NCBI GenBank assembly: GCA_000622025.1
Contig: JHWU01000009.1
Span: 1-64,000 of the forward strand
Source of the DNA: Lachnospiraceae bacterium AD3010
Lineage (GTDB): Bacteria; Bacillota; Clostridia; Lachnospirales; Lachnospiraceae
DNA length: 64,000 nt
Reading direction: 5' to 3'
In this document: positions 8,316 to 17,026 of the stretch, one piece after another
How the letters are laid out: the number at the start of each line of letters is the position of its first letter
How positions within the stretch are numbered: position 1 is the stretch's first letter
Program-made: the position numbers and the translations under genes
Notes under the pieces: model-generated
What the model was told of the DNA's origin: nothing
Seen by the model: the letters and a program-made list of their open reading frames with translations, nothing else
The model's database searches: none

Positions 8316-8532
8316 ATTGGATAAACGCATCAATCTCTCCGGAACCCGGTCTGTTATAGCTATTTCCTATAACCCGCTATAAAAATCATATATTGGACGT
8401 ATCGGATCTTTTGTGCCATAATTCCACAGGAAAATCTCAACATATGAGACATATGAAAACAGATAAAAGTATCTCTCCGGGATCCGGATGATCCTGAACA
8501 GATACGAAAAATTTAGATCAGGGCAGGAAATT

Positions 8533-9732
8533 ATGGGAAAGAATAATAAAATTACATTGTGGATAGCACTAGGACTCTTACTCGGCATAATCGTAGGACT
8601 TGTAATGCCTGAATGGCTGTACATGCCTCTTACCGTAGTCGCCACCATTTATATGTCGGCGCTCAGGATGATGATATATCCGCTGGTATTCTGCAGCATC
8701 ATTATCGGGATAATCGGCATGGGAAGCATTGCAAAAACCGGAAAGACAGGTCTTTATTCTCTTATCTGGTTCACCGTGACCACAGCAATAGCTTCCGCTC
8801 TTGGGCTGGTTCTCCCGCGGATACTTCATCTCGGACAGGGAGCAGTGATCACTCCAACAGATACAGAAGTTGAAGCCGCCACCTTTACCGGTCTTGTGGA
8901 TACCATTGAAAATATCATCCCCGGAAACCCCTTTACTTCCTTCACCGAGGGAAATATGCTGCAGATCCTTGCCTTTGCCGTTATCATCGGCCTTTCCTGT
9001 CTTGCATTGAAGGAGAAGGCGAAGGCCTTTGTAGAGCTCTGCCGGGCAGTGGATGAGATATCCATTTTTGTCGTAGGAAAGGTGATGCTCTTTACCCCGA
9101 TCGGCGTATTCTGCTGCATAGCTACGGTAATGCACACAAACGGCAGGGAGACCGTGATACAGCTTGCACAGGTGATGATCGCCCTTTATGTCACATATTT
9201 CCTGTATGCGGTGATAGTTTACGGCGGTATAGTCAAGGTTTTCGGAAAATACAATCCATTAGCATTCTTTAAGAACGTGGCTCCGGCATCCATCAATGCC
9301 TTCAGCACCTGTTCATCGAATGCGACCCTTCCTCTTTCCATGAAGTGTGCAACAGAAAACCTGGAAGTGCCTGAGGAGATCGCATCCCTTGTGCTTCCTC
9401 TGGGCGCAACGATAAATATGGACGCCGTATCCATTGTGATGTCCTTTATGATAACCTTCTTTGCTTCAGCACTTGGAATAGAGCTGTCGGTGGGAACTAT
9501 GGTAACGATACTTGCCTGCAATGTATTTTTAAGCATAGGAACCCCGGGTGTTCCGGGTGGAGCGATCGCGGCATTTGCAGCCCTGGCTCCCATAGCCGGT
9601 ATTCCTGTGCAGCAGATACTTGGTGTGTATATTTCGGTCAACACTCTTGCGGATATGGGCGCCACCTGTGTAAATGTGCTGGGAGACCTGGCAGTGGCAA
9701 CTGTCCTGAAGAAACAGCTGGAAACTGTATAA
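8533..9732 (+). CDS. Dicarboxylate/amino acid:cation symporter (DAACS family)
   Basis: 399 residues, a secondary transporter of the glutamate/aspartate/dicarboxylate symporter fold. Landmarks are the serine-rich re-entrant loop (FSTCSSNATLP), the GATINMDAVSIVMSF segment and the C-terminal GVPGGAIAAFAALAP hairpin with NTLADMGATCVNVLGDL. A longer frame opens at 8488, but AGGAAATT sits just before the ATG at 8533, which gives the usual short N-terminus before helix 1. Substrate could be aspartate, glutamate, serine or C4-dicarboxylates; aspA nearby makes aspartate attractive but this is inference. It converges on thiI, with a small CGGTC/GACCG hairpin between (9735-9749). Confidence 0.9.
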   Translation: MGKNNKITLWIALGLLLGIIVGLVMPEWLYMPLTVVATIYMSALRMMIYPLVFCSIIIGIIGMGSIAKTGKTGLYSLIWFTVTTAIASALGLVLPRILHLGQGAVITPTDTEVEAATFTGLVDTIENIIPGNPFTSFTEGNMLQILAFAVIIGLSCLALKEKAKAFVELCRAVDEISIFVVGKVMLFTPIGVFCCIATVMHTNGRETVIQLAQVMIALYVTYFLYAVIVYGGIVKVFGKYNPLAFFKNVAPASINAFSTCSSNATLPLSMKCATENLEVPEEIASLVLPLGATINMDAVSIVMSFMITFFASALGIELSVGTMVTILACNVFLSIGTPGVPGGAIAAFAALAPIAGIPVQQILGVYISVNTLADMGATCVNVLGDLAVATVLKKQLETV

Positions 9733-9755
9733 TACGGTCGTACAGACCGGACACT

Positions 9756-10961
9756 TTACTGATAATCCTTACTGACCGTTATCACTTCATCGGTTTCGAT
9801 GGCCTTTTTTATCATTTCTTCTATCACCCCGGAAAGCCTGGACTCTGAATTCTTTATTATATTCAGGTTCGGCTTTGTTACCGGGTGCTTCGCAACAAAG
9901 ATCGTACAGCAGTCTTCATAGGGAAGGATTGAAATATCCGCTGTTCCTATCTCCTCGGATTTGTCTATTATCTCCTGCTTGTCAAAGCCTATAAGCGGCC
10001 GGTATACGGGAAAATCCGCAGCCTCATCGGTAGTAAAGAGGCTCTTTAAGGTCTGGCTGGCCACCTGCCCTATGGACTCTCCGGTAACGAGGCCAAAGCA
10101 GTCCTTCGTTCCTCTGGCGATATGCTCCGCTATCTTCATCATATAACGCCTCATTATAATGGTCAGCTCGTCATGGGGACACTTCTCGTAAATTGCCATC
10201 TGAATATCCGTAAAGTTTATGATATGGAGGTTTATTGGTCCCGTGTATCCTGACAAAACCTTTGCAAGGTCTATGACCTTCTGCTTCGCCCGGTCCGAGG
10301 TATAGGGCGGTGCATTGAAATATACCGCATCCATATATACACCCCTTCTTGATACCATATAGCCGGCAACAGGGGAGTCGAAGCCCCCGGAAAGAAGGAG
10401 CAGAGCTCTTCCGTTGGTACCGAGCGGCAGTCCTCCCGCCCCCTTTATTATCTTCGAATACATAAAGACCCGTTCCCGAAGCTCTACATGCAGCCACACT
10501 GAGGGTTTATGTACATCAACCTTCATTTCAGGATATGCATCAAGGAGTGCCTCTCCCACGTCCGCATCAACCTCCATTGATGTCAGGGGATAGCTCTTGT
10601 CTGCCCTCCTGGTATCCACCTTGAAGGTGAAGCTTTTGTCGTCATAATTTTCTCCTATAAACTTAACGGCCGCCTCTTTTATCCCCTCTATGCTTTTATC
10701 CCCTACTATAGTCACGGGACAGATACCCACAACTCCGAATATGGTCCTAAGCTCGGCAATAACGCTATCCTGATCAAAATTGCCGCTTGCTTCACAGTAG
10801 ATACGTCCGTTTATGCGGGATACCTCGAAATCCGCACCGATCCGGTGGAGGTGGATCTTTACCTGTTTCTCCAGTGCTTCCTCAAAGATATGACGGTTCT
10901 TTCCCTTTACCCCGATCTCTGCATATTTTAATAAAAAAGCCTGAAATCTGCTGTCTCCCAT
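9756..10961 (-). CDS. thiI: tRNA 4-thiouridine sulfurtransferase ThiI
   Basis: 401 residues, which adenylates and thiolates U8 of tRNA and can supply sulfur for the thiazole of thiamine. An N-terminal ferredoxin-like/THUMP region (about 1-165) is followed by the PP-loop SGGFDSPVAGY (191-201). It lacks the C-terminal rhodanese domain of the enterobacterial enzyme, as usual in Firmicutes, where a dedicated NifS-like desulfurase donates sulfur. That partner gene ends at the thiI start (TAATG overlap), so the pair should be translated together. Confidence 0.95.
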   Translation of the reverse strand: MGDSRFQAFLLKYAEIGVKGKNRHIFEEALEKQVKIHLHRIGADFEVSRINGRIYCEASGNFDQDSVIAELRTIFGVVGICPVTIVGDKSIEGIKEAAVKFIGENYDDKSFTFKVDTRRADKSYPLTSMEVDADVGEALLDAYPEMKVDVHKPSVWLHVELRERVFMYSKIIKGAGGLPLGTNGRALLLLSGGFDSPVAGYMVSRRGVYMDAVYFNAPPYTSDRAKQKVIDLAKVLSGYTGPINLHIINFTDIQMAIYEKCPHDELTIIMRRYMMKIAEHIARGTKDCFGLVTGESIGQVASQTLKSLFTTDEAADFPVYRPLIGFDKQEIIDKSEEIGTADISILPYEDCCTIFVAKHPVTKPNLNIIKNSESRLSGVIEEMIKKAIETDEVITVSKDYQ

Positions 10962-12112
10962 TATCTTCTCTTAAACCTCCTTAAGGACGGTATCAGTTCT
11001 TTCAGGGCCGCGATCGTATACGCTGCCTCTTCCTCTGAATTATGTCGGTTAAATGAAAGCCTGATGGTCTCTTCCGCCTCCTCATCGCTTAAACCAATTG
11101 CCTTTAATGTGGGTGAAACGTGTTTTTTATGGCTGGAGCAGGCTGATCCGGCTGACACGTATATCCCCCTGTCCTCAAGAGCGTGGAGCATTACCTCCGA
11201 ACGGACTCCCCGTACCGTAAGGGATACGATGTAGGGCGAAACGCTCTTCCCACCGTTGACCTTCACATCCTCAATATTCTGAACTTCAGAGACAAAGCCC
11301 TCTCTAAGCTTACTTACACGTTCAAAGCTTTCCTCCCGCTCCTTAAAAACAAGCTCCGCCGCTTTGGCAAAGCCGGCTATTCCGGGAACATTGATGGTTC
11401 CGGAGCGGAGTCCGTTCTGCTGCCCACCTCCGTACATCAATGGCTTAATGTGGGTGGCTATATCCGAAAGATACAGTAGTCCCACACCCTTTGGACCATG
11501 CAGCTTATGCGAGCTTGCAGTCAAAAGGTCTATATGTGCCTTTACAGCATCCAGAGGAAGCTTCCCGAAGCCCTGTATATCATCAACATGGAAAAGACAT
11601 TCGCTGTTGGCTTCCTTTATGAGCTTTCCCACCTCTTCCACCGGCTGTATGCTGCCGGTCTCATTATTTACATGCATAACAGATACCAGCACCGTATCGG
11701 GACGTATCCTTGACCTTAATTCCTCCGGATCGATAACACCATCTTCATTTACGCCGGTCTTTTCCACTTTCCAGCCCCTGCTTTCCAGAAATTTAAGCGG
11801 TTCAGAAACCGAAGGGTGCTCTATTTCGGTTGTTATGATGTGCTTCCCCCTGCTCTCCCTGAAAAGTGCACTACCAATAAGGGCTGTATTATTGCTTTCC
11901 GTTCCACCTGATGTAAAGAGCACATTTTTTCTCTTCCATTTCAGCTTTCCGGAAAACACATTGAGAGCCTCACTTATGTACTGCTCTGCCTTATAACCTA
12001 TTTTATGTAAACTTGACGGATTCCCGTAATCTTCAGTAAAGATACGGTTCATCAGTTCCACAACCTCGCTTTCCACCTTTGTGGTGGCTGCGTTATCAAG
12101 ATAAATCTCCAT
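10961..12112 (-). CDS. Cysteine desulfurase, NifS/IscS type, partner of ThiI
   Basis: 383 residues, a PLP enzyme that converts cysteine to alanine and a protein persulfide. PLP lysine K203 sits in SSHKLHGPKG, and the sulfur-carrying cysteine C325 in SAGSACSSHKK. Overlap of its stop with the thiI start indicates dedicated sulfur supply for tRNA thiolation (the NifZ-ThiI arrangement of Bacillus). AAGGATAAAG precedes the ATG. It lies 6 bases after rsmE, so it belongs to the prmA-rsmE-desulfurase-thiI run. Confidence 0.95.
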   Translation of the reverse strand: MEIYLDNAATTKVESEVVELMNRIFTEDYGNPSSLHKIGYKAEQYISEALNVFSGKLKWKRKNVLFTSGGTESNNTALIGSALFRESRGKHIITTEIEHPSVSEPLKFLESRGWKVEKTGVNEDGVIDPEELRSRIRPDTVLVSVMHVNNETGSIQPVEEVGKLIKEANSECLFHVDDIQGFGKLPLDAVKAHIDLLTASSHKLHGPKGVGLLYLSDIATHIKPLMYGGGQQNGLRSGTINVPGIAGFAKAAELVFKEREESFERVSKLREGFVSEVQNIEDVKVNGGKSVSPYIVSLTVRGVRSEVMLHALEDRGIYVSAGSACSSHKKHVSPTLKAIGLSDEEAEETIRLSFNRHNSEEEAAYTIAALKELIPSLRRFKRR

Positions 12113-12118
12113 TTTTCT

Positions 12119-12859
12119 TTATCCTTCAAATAAAAAAATGATCCAGGAAAGCAGCACAAAGGCTGCAGTCTCCGTGCGGAGTATCCGCCTGCCAAGAGTT
12201 ATCGGGATGAAGCCCTTCATTTCTGCCGCGTCTATCTCTTCCTCCGAAAAACCGCCTTCAGGGCCGATAAACACCGCGATCCTCTCTCCCGGCTTTATCC
12301 CCGATATTATATCACGGGTTTTTTTGAAATTCTCCGACAGTTCATACGGGATCAGCCTGAGATCGAAATCTTCCGCCATATCAAGTGCTTCTTTCAGGCT
12401 TACTATCCCGTGTATCTCAGGGATGAATGCCCGCTTACTCTGCTTTGCGGCAGCCTCGGCCTTCCCCTGCCAGTGCTCCCTCCTTTTCTCCGCTTTCTTT
12501 TCATCGAGCTTCACAATGGAGCGTGCAGTCTCCACCGGTACTATCTCATTTACACCAAGCTCTGTGCACTTTTCAATGATCAAATCCATTTTATCGGACT
12601 TCGGTATTCCCTGAAACAAAGTGACTCTTACAGGCAGTTCTACATCCGCTTCCTTGATAAAATCAAGTCTTAAATGTACTTTTTCTTCGCCTATATCCTC
12701 TATGTGGCAGCGGTATTCCCTGTCTGAAGTCCCGTCCGATATACTGACTACCTCTCCCTTCCTCATCCTGAGTACGTTTTTTATGTGATTATGATCCCTG
12801 CCGCCGATATAAATATCGTGACCTTTGATATCCGAGGGATCAACGAAGAACCGATACAT
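12119..12859 (-). CDS. rsmE: 16S rRNA m3U1498 methyltransferase RsmE
   Basis: 246 residues, a SPOUT methyltransferase that modifies U1498 in the ribosomal decoding region. It has an N-terminal PUA-like part (VDPSDIKGHDIYIGGRDHNHIKNVLRMRKGE) and the C-terminal knot with GPEGGFSEEEID and LGRRILRTETA, the SAM-binding loops. It overlaps the end of prmA by 20 bases, the common prmA-rsmE pairing in Firmicutes, and probably relies on coupled translation. Confidence 0.95.
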   Translation of the reverse strand: MYRFFVDPSDIKGHDIYIGGRDHNHIKNVLRMRKGEVVSISDGTSDREYRCHIEDIGEEKVHLRLDFIKEADVELPVRVTLFQGIPKSDKMDLIIEKCTELGVNEIVPVETARSIVKLDEKKAEKRREHWQGKAEAAAKQSKRAFIPEIHGIVSLKEALDMAEDFDLRLIPYELSENFKKTRDIISGIKPGERIAVFIGPEGGFSEEEIDAAEMKGFIPITLGRRILRTETAAFVLLSWIIFLFEG

Positions 12860-13805
12860 AGCTCACCCACTCCCCGTCACGGTTTTCCTCAACTATCTCA
12901 AAGTCATTAAATTCCAGGTTCTTCTTCATTTCTTCAGCCTTGAAGTCGATGATCCCGCTCACAATGTAGATTCCGCCTTTTTTAAGCATTTCCGGAATGA
13001 GATCCGTAAGGGGTATAAGAACATCCGGCAGGATATTCGCTACGATCAGGTCGTAACCAAAGCCCACGTGATCCCTGACATTCTGGTCATTCAGAAGATT
13101 TCCGATTATGAGATGATAGGCTGCATCACTTAAACCGTTCTTTTCAAAATTGTCCTTTACCGCAGGGACCGCTCCGTCATCTATGTCGGTGCCAAGGCCT
13201 GATGCTGCCCCAAACTTAAAGGAGAGAAGCGACAGTATCCCGCTGCCCGCTCCCACGTCTAAGAAGCGGTATCCCGCCTTAACATGCTTTTCCAGAGCCC
13301 TGACGCAGAGCCTTGTACTCTCATGTGCACCGGTCCCGAAGGCTGTGCCGGGATCGATATTTATCACATAGTCATAATTCTTTTCTGCCTGCATCTTTTC
13401 CCAGGATGGAATAAAGAGTGCACTCTTTCCGTCCTCGAAATCAATGATAAAGCTCTTAAAGAATTCTTTCCAGTTATTGAGCCAGTCCTTATCCTCTGTT
13501 TCCGATACGCTTATCCCGCCGTCTCCGATTTCCGTACTTTCCCTCAGACCTGACAAAAGAGCGCTCACATCCTTCAATATCTCATCCCTGTTCTTCGATT
13601 CCTCGATATAGAAGGACACAAAGGCATCATCACCCTCTATGTTGTTTTCCGGCAGCACATCATAAAAGGTACCGTTCTTCCTGATATCATCGGGAAGGGA
13701 GGCATCCTCTATCTCCACGCCCTCCACATCCAGATCCGTAAGAAGCGCGGCTATTATATCTTCTGCATCTTTTACGGTTTTGATAGTGTATTTTATGTAT
13801 TTCAT
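12840..13805 (-). CDS. prmA: Ribosomal protein L11 methyltransferase PrmA
   Basis: 321 residues. A SAM-dependent methyltransferase that trimethylates L11. The SAM-binding motif LDVGAGSGILSL and the NILPDVLIPL catalytic-side motif are present, after the N-terminal L11-recognition domain. AAAGGA stands before the ATG. The first gene of the four-gene run that continues with rsmE, the desulfurase and thiI. Confidence 0.95.
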   Translation of the reverse strand: MKYIKYTIKTVKDAEDIIAALLTDLDVEGVEIEDASLPDDIRKNGTFYDVLPENNIEGDDAFVSFYIEESKNRDEILKDVSALLSGLRESTEIGDGGISVSETEDKDWLNNWKEFFKSFIIDFEDGKSALFIPSWEKMQAEKNYDYVINIDPGTAFGTGAHESTRLCVRALEKHVKAGYRFLDVGAGSGILSLLSFKFGAASGLGTDIDDGAVPAVKDNFEKNGLSDAAYHLIIGNLLNDQNVRDHVGFGYDLIVANILPDVLIPLTDLIPEMLKKGGIYIVSGIIDFKAEEMKKNLEFNDFEIVEENRDGEWVSYVSVLR

Positions 13806-13841
13806 ATCTTTACAAGTCCTTTCAGGATCCTTCGGGCTAAA

Positions 13842-13944
13842 GCCCTCAGGATGACATTTGACAGACCTCCGGTTGGCAATTCACTGCCCTCAGGATGACA
13901 TTTGACAGACCTCCGGTTGGCAATTTACTGCCCTCAGGATGACA
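13842..13944. repeat. 44-bp tandem repeat, two full copies plus a partial third
   Basis: Unit starts GCCCTCAGGATGACA and runs 44 bases: 13842-13885, 13886-13929 (one mismatch), then 15 bases of a third at 13930-13944. It contains the TCAGGATGACA core found at other places in the window. The third copy supplies the stop codon of mtaB. Confidence 0.85.
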
Positions 13945-15247
13945 ATGTAAACATTAGTGTCCCGGCGACATCCCTCCCGGTTATGGTGCCCGTGTGTATT
14001 TCTCCGCTTTTGATCCTCCCCTCTGGGCAGCTCACGCGGATATATTCCCTTGTATAGCCTTCATTTCCATCCTCAAACAGTACCTCCGCCTGCTTACCGA
14101 AATGTCTCTCCTCATATTTCCTTCTGTTTTCCGAGTCAAGAGTCTGCAGAACAGTAAGCCTCTCATGCTTCACGGAATTGGCAAGCTGCCCTTCCATCCT
14201 GTCCGCAGCCGTCCCCTTTCTCCTGGAATAGGGAAAGATATGGGTCTCATAAAAGCCGATATTCTTTAAGAAACGGTATGTCTCCTCAAACTCTTCCTCC
14301 GTTTCTCCCGGAAAACCTGTGATCACATCGGTTGTCAGAGCAGGATCGTCAAAATATGATCTTAAGATCTCCACGCTTTGCAGGTATTCCTTAGCGGTGT
14401 AGTGCCTGTTCATACGCTTCAGTACCGTGTCCGATCCGCTCTGGAGAGAAAGATGGAAATGAGGGCAGAGGCTTTCCGTTCCTCTTAGCCCTTCGACAAA
14501 TTCCGTCGTGATGATCCGTGGCTCCAGAGAACCGAGTCTTAATCTCTTTACTCCCGGAAGCCTGTCCGCCTCTTTTATAAGCTTCAGAAGATCCTCATCA
14601 TCCTCCGGTCGCTCAATCCCGAAGGACGAGAGATGTATCCCGGTAATCACAAACTCACTATAGCCCTTTTCAGAGAGGGAAGAGATCTCGGATAAAATAT
14701 CTGCGATCCTTTTGCTTCGTATCCTGCCTCTGGCATAGGGAATTATACAATATGAGCAGAACATATTACAGCCGTCCTGAACCTTCAGGAATTTCCTTGT
14801 ATATATACCTTCACCGGAAATATGATGCTGGTTTCCGCTGTTTCGTATGACCTCTCCGTATGCTGCGCTGTCTCTTAAGCCACCCGCTTCTTCCCTGTGG
14901 CTTTCATCCCACGCTTTTATGACTTCTGCGATATTTTCTTTTTCCTTATTCGGAAGGGCTATATCCACACCATCAAGGCAGACCTCATCCCTGCCATGGG
15001 TATCAACATAGCACCCTACAGCGATTATCACGGCATCAGGATTCAGCTTCTTAGCCCGGTGGAGCATCTGCCTCGATTTTCTGTCTGCGATATTTGTGAC
15101 AGAGCAGGTATTTACGACGTAATAATCCGCCTTTTCCTCAAAGGAAACAACAGAGAAACCGGCCTTGATCAGCTTCTCCGCCATCCCCTCAGTTTCATAG
15201 GCATTGACCTTACATCCCAGATTGTGTATAGCGACGAATTTTCTCAT
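13934..15247 (-). CDS. mtaB: tRNA t6A37 methylthiotransferase MtaB
   Basis: 437 residues, a radical-SAM enzyme that converts t6A37 to ms2t6A37 in tRNAs reading ANN codons. The N-terminal cluster cysteines are C12 (LGCKVN), C48 (NTCSVT) and C79 (VGCYV). The radical SAM triad is C160, C164, C167 (CNMFCSYC). A C-terminal TRAM domain follows. The protein ends in LSS, whose last codons and TGA lie inside a TCATCCTGA repeat core. No Shine-Dalgarno sequence precedes the ATG; a TATAAA at 15258-15263 (minus strand) is only 10 bases away, so the transcript may be leaderless. Confidence 0.94.
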   Translation of the reverse strand: MRKFVAIHNLGCKVNAYETEGMAEKLIKAGFSVVSFEEKADYYVVNTCSVTNIADRKSRQMLHRAKKLNPDAVIIAVGCYVDTHGRDEVCLDGVDIALPNKEKENIAEVIKAWDESHREEAGGLRDSAAYGEVIRNSGNQHHISGEGIYTRKFLKVQDGCNMFCSYCIIPYARGRIRSKRIADILSEISSLSEKGYSEFVITGIHLSSFGIERPEDDEDLLKLIKEADRLPGVKRLRLGSLEPRIITTEFVEGLRGTESLCPHFHLSLQSGSDTVLKRMNRHYTAKEYLQSVEILRSYFDDPALTTDVITGFPGETEEEFEETYRFLKNIGFYETHIFPYSRRKGTAADRMEGQLANSVKHERLTVLQTLDSENRRKYEERHFGKQAEVLFEDGNEGYTREYIRVSCPEGRIKSGEIHTGTITGRDVAGTLMFTLSS

Positions 15248-15253
15248 TGACAG

Positions 15254-15283
15254 TTGACTTTATACTATGCAAAGGCTTATATT
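15254..15283 (+). promoter_or_regulatory. Sigma-A promoter of the HPr-like gene
   Basis: TTGACT (15254-15259), 18-bp spacer, TATATT (15278-15283), about 38 bases before the ATG at 15321. Confidence 0.5.
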
Positions 15284-15320
15284 ATTTCCTGAGAACGCAT
15301 TATATTCAGGAGGTATAATA

Positions 15321-15551
15321 ATGAAAACAGTTAAAATTTCCCTGAACTCTATCGATAAAGTAAAATCTTTTGTTAATGAGATCACAAAATTCGATTATGA
15401 CTTTGATCTTGTATCAGGCAGATATGTTATTGATGCAAAATCCATAATGGGTATCTTCAGCCTTGACCTTTCAAAACCCATTGACCTCAATATCCATGCA
15501 GAGGACAGTGTTGATGAGATATTAAAGGTTCTCGAGCCCTATATCGTCTGA
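15321..15551 (+). CDS. HPr-like protein lacking the phosphorylatable histidine (Crh-like)
   Basis: 76 residues with the HPr fold pattern. The region that normally carries GLHARPA around His15 reads ISLNSIDKVKSFVNE, with no histidine, so it cannot take phosphate from enzyme I. The regulatory serine region is kept: DAKSIMGIFSLDL (Ser41, equivalent to Ser46), the target of HPr kinase. This is the logic of Crh in Bacillus, a regulatory HPr paralogue for catabolite control, though sequence alone cannot exclude another role. Start chosen by AGGAGG 7 nt before the ATG. It is monocistronic, between its own promoter and the terminator at 15578. Confidence 0.8.
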   Translation: MKTVKISLNSIDKVKSFVNEITKFDYDFDLVSGRYVIDAKSIMGIFSLDLSKPIDLNIHAEDSVDEILKVLEPYIV

Positions 15552-15577
15552 TACATCCGCTAAGGGAATTCATTCAG

Positions 15578-15606
15578 CAGACACCGTTTTCGGTGTCTGT
15601 TTTTTA
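15578..15606 (+). terminator. Rho-independent terminator of the HPr-like gene
   Basis: 9-bp perfect stem CAGACACCG / CGGTGTCTG, TTTT loop, followed by seven T. Confidence 0.9.
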
Positions 15607-15659
15607 TTATAAGGGGATTTTGCCTGCTTAGCAAATCAGTGAAGGCAGCTGCGCTGCGA

Positions 15660-15698
15660 TATAAAAGATTGAACCCGCCTCGTGAAAGAGACGGGTTC
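15660..15698 (-). terminator. Terminator of the flagellin gene
   Basis: On the minus strand GAACCCG-T-CTC pairs with GAG-G-CGGGTTC (15671-15698), followed by ATCTTTTAT, 30 bases past the flagellin stop. Confidence 0.75.
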
Positions 15699-15729
15699 GG
15701 TGTATAAGTATGAATTGAATGTATTCTTA

Positions 15730-16890
15730 TTACTGAAGGAGTGACAGAACACCCTGGTTACTCTGATTAGCCTGTGCAAGCATTGACTGGCCGGCCTGCT
15801 GAAGAATGTTATTCTTCGAATAGGTAACCATTTCGGATGCCATATCGGTATCACGGATCGTGCTCTCTGCTGCTGTGGTATTCTCAACTACGTTGTCCAG
15901 GTTCTTGATCGTGTGCTCAAGTCTGTTCTGGATAGCACCGAGTGCAGATCTTCTTGCAGATACAAGCTTGATAGCTGCTGAAATATTGTCGATAGCTGCA
16001 CGGGCTGTTGAGGTGGTCTTCACGCTGATGTAGCCGCCGCCGACAGGGCCGTCTTGATCATTATTCAGTTTACCCTTGATCTTAGTATTATCATTTACAA
16101 GATGAATATCCTTCCAGGCATCAGGGTCGGTATCATATTTATTCTGATTATCTCCACTGGTAGCTCCCAGAGGAAGTATAGATCCTGCTTTAATTGAAAC
16201 ATTGTCATCCCATTTTTTGTTTTGGGTATTATTATCGTCAGTTGATGCCCTTCCGCTAATCTTTACGATAGAACCGTTATCATTAACACCATAGTGGTAT
16301 TTTTCTATGATAGAATCATACTTTATTTCATCGTTAACACCCACGCCGATTGCGGATGCAGTAATGGAGTATATATTTACTGTTATTCTGTTATTGGCCT
16401 TATTGTCAGCACCAACCTGGAGTGCGAAAGAAAGGCTTCCCTTCCACTTTGCATCCTCAGATTTTCCTGCTGCGCTTCCGCTTAAGAGATAGGTCTCGTT
16501 GAACTTTGTGGTTGTAGCTACACGGTCGATCTCTGTTGAAAGCTGCTTTATCTCGTTATGAACGTCAGCCTTGTCGGAAGATGACATTGTTCCGTTTGCA
16601 GCCTTAACTGCCAGCTCGTTCATTCTCTGAAGCATATCGTGTACTTCTGTGAGTGCACCTTCTGCTGTCTGTACTGCGCTTATACCGTCTTCTGCGTTTG
16701 TAGAAGCCTGTGTAAGACCTCTGATCTGCTTCCTCATCTTCTCACTGATGGAGAGGCCGGCTGCGTCATCCGCTGCACGGTTGATCTTGTAACCGGATGA
16801 AAGCTTCTCGGTGGACTTTGCCTGAGCATCGGATGTGATGCCGAGCATTCTGTTTGAATTCATTGATGTGATGTTATGCTGTACTACCAT
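15730..16890 (-). CDS. fliC: Flagellin
   Basis: 386 residues, the filament subunit exported by the flagellar type III system. The conserved D0/D1 N-terminus (MVVQHNITSMNSNRML, then LSSGYKINRAADDAAGLSIS) and the C-terminus (LENTIKNLDNVVENTTAAES, then NILQQAGQSMLAQANQS, ending in SLLQ) are intact. Between about 145 and 300 is a short variable surface region. GGAGG precedes the ATG. A sigma-28-like -10 lies about 80 bases upstream and the leader carries two ANGGA motifs, one over the Shine-Dalgarno sequence, as in CsrA-controlled hag of Bacillus. Monocistronic; a single flagellin gene is seen in the window. Confidence 0.96.
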   Translation of the reverse strand: MVVQHNITSMNSNRMLGITSDAQAKSTEKLSSGYKINRAADDAAGLSISEKMRKQIRGLTQASTNAEDGISAVQTAEGALTEVHDMLQRMNELAVKAANGTMSSSDKADVHNEIKQLSTEIDRVATTTKFNETYLLSGSAAGKSEDAKWKGSLSFALQVGADNKANNRITVNIYSITASAIGVGVNDEIKYDSIIEKYHYGVNDNGSIVKISGRASTDDNNTQNKKWDDNVSIKAGSILPLGATSGDNQNKYDTDPDAWKDIHLVNDNTKIKGKLNNDQDGPVGGGYISVKTTSTARAAIDNISAAIKLVSARRSALGAIQNRLEHTIKNLDNVVENTTAAESTIRDTDMASEMVTYSKNNILQQAGQSMLAQANQSNQGVLSLLQ

Positions 16891-16895
16891 ATTAA

Positions 16896-16960
16896 ACCTC
16901 CATGTAAGTAATTAAGTTGTAACGGGAATCCATTCAATTTTGATTTCATCAATTTTGAAT
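16896..16960 (-). promoter_or_regulatory. Flagellin leader with two predicted CsrA sites and a hairpin
   Basis: Site 2, ACATGGAGGT (16896-16905, minus strand), matches the CsrA consensus ACANGGANGU in full and covers the Shine-Dalgarno sequence. Site 1, GAATGGATTC (16926-16935), lies 30 bases upstream. A hairpin of ATTCAA..TTGAT type with an internal loop (16932-16960) overlaps site 1. The layout copies the two-site hag leader known from Bacillus subtilis. Confidence 0.65.
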
Positions 16961-16970
16961 TACACTTTCT

Positions 16971-16997
16971 ATATCGGACAATGTACGGATTTCTAAA
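16971..16997 (-). promoter_or_regulatory. Sigma-28-like promoter of flagellin
   Basis: On the minus strand TTTA, 15-bp spacer, TCCGATAT. The -10 fits the sigma-28 pattern (GCCGATAA); the -35 is weak. Confidence 0.5.
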
Positions 16998-17026
16998 CAC
17001 GTAAATTGTATCAATTTTAATACAAT

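Noticed and set aside
8316-8532. Purine riboswitch before the NCS2 permease
   Set aside because: I could not find the conserved loop and junction bases of the purine aptamer on either strand.
8578-9135. Long minus-strand frame inside the DAACS gene
   Set aside because: Antisense shadow of a well-conserved gene with no ribosome site or family match.
13842-13944. Tandem repeat as a CRISPR array
   Set aside because: Units are contiguous with no unique spacers, and no cas gene is near.
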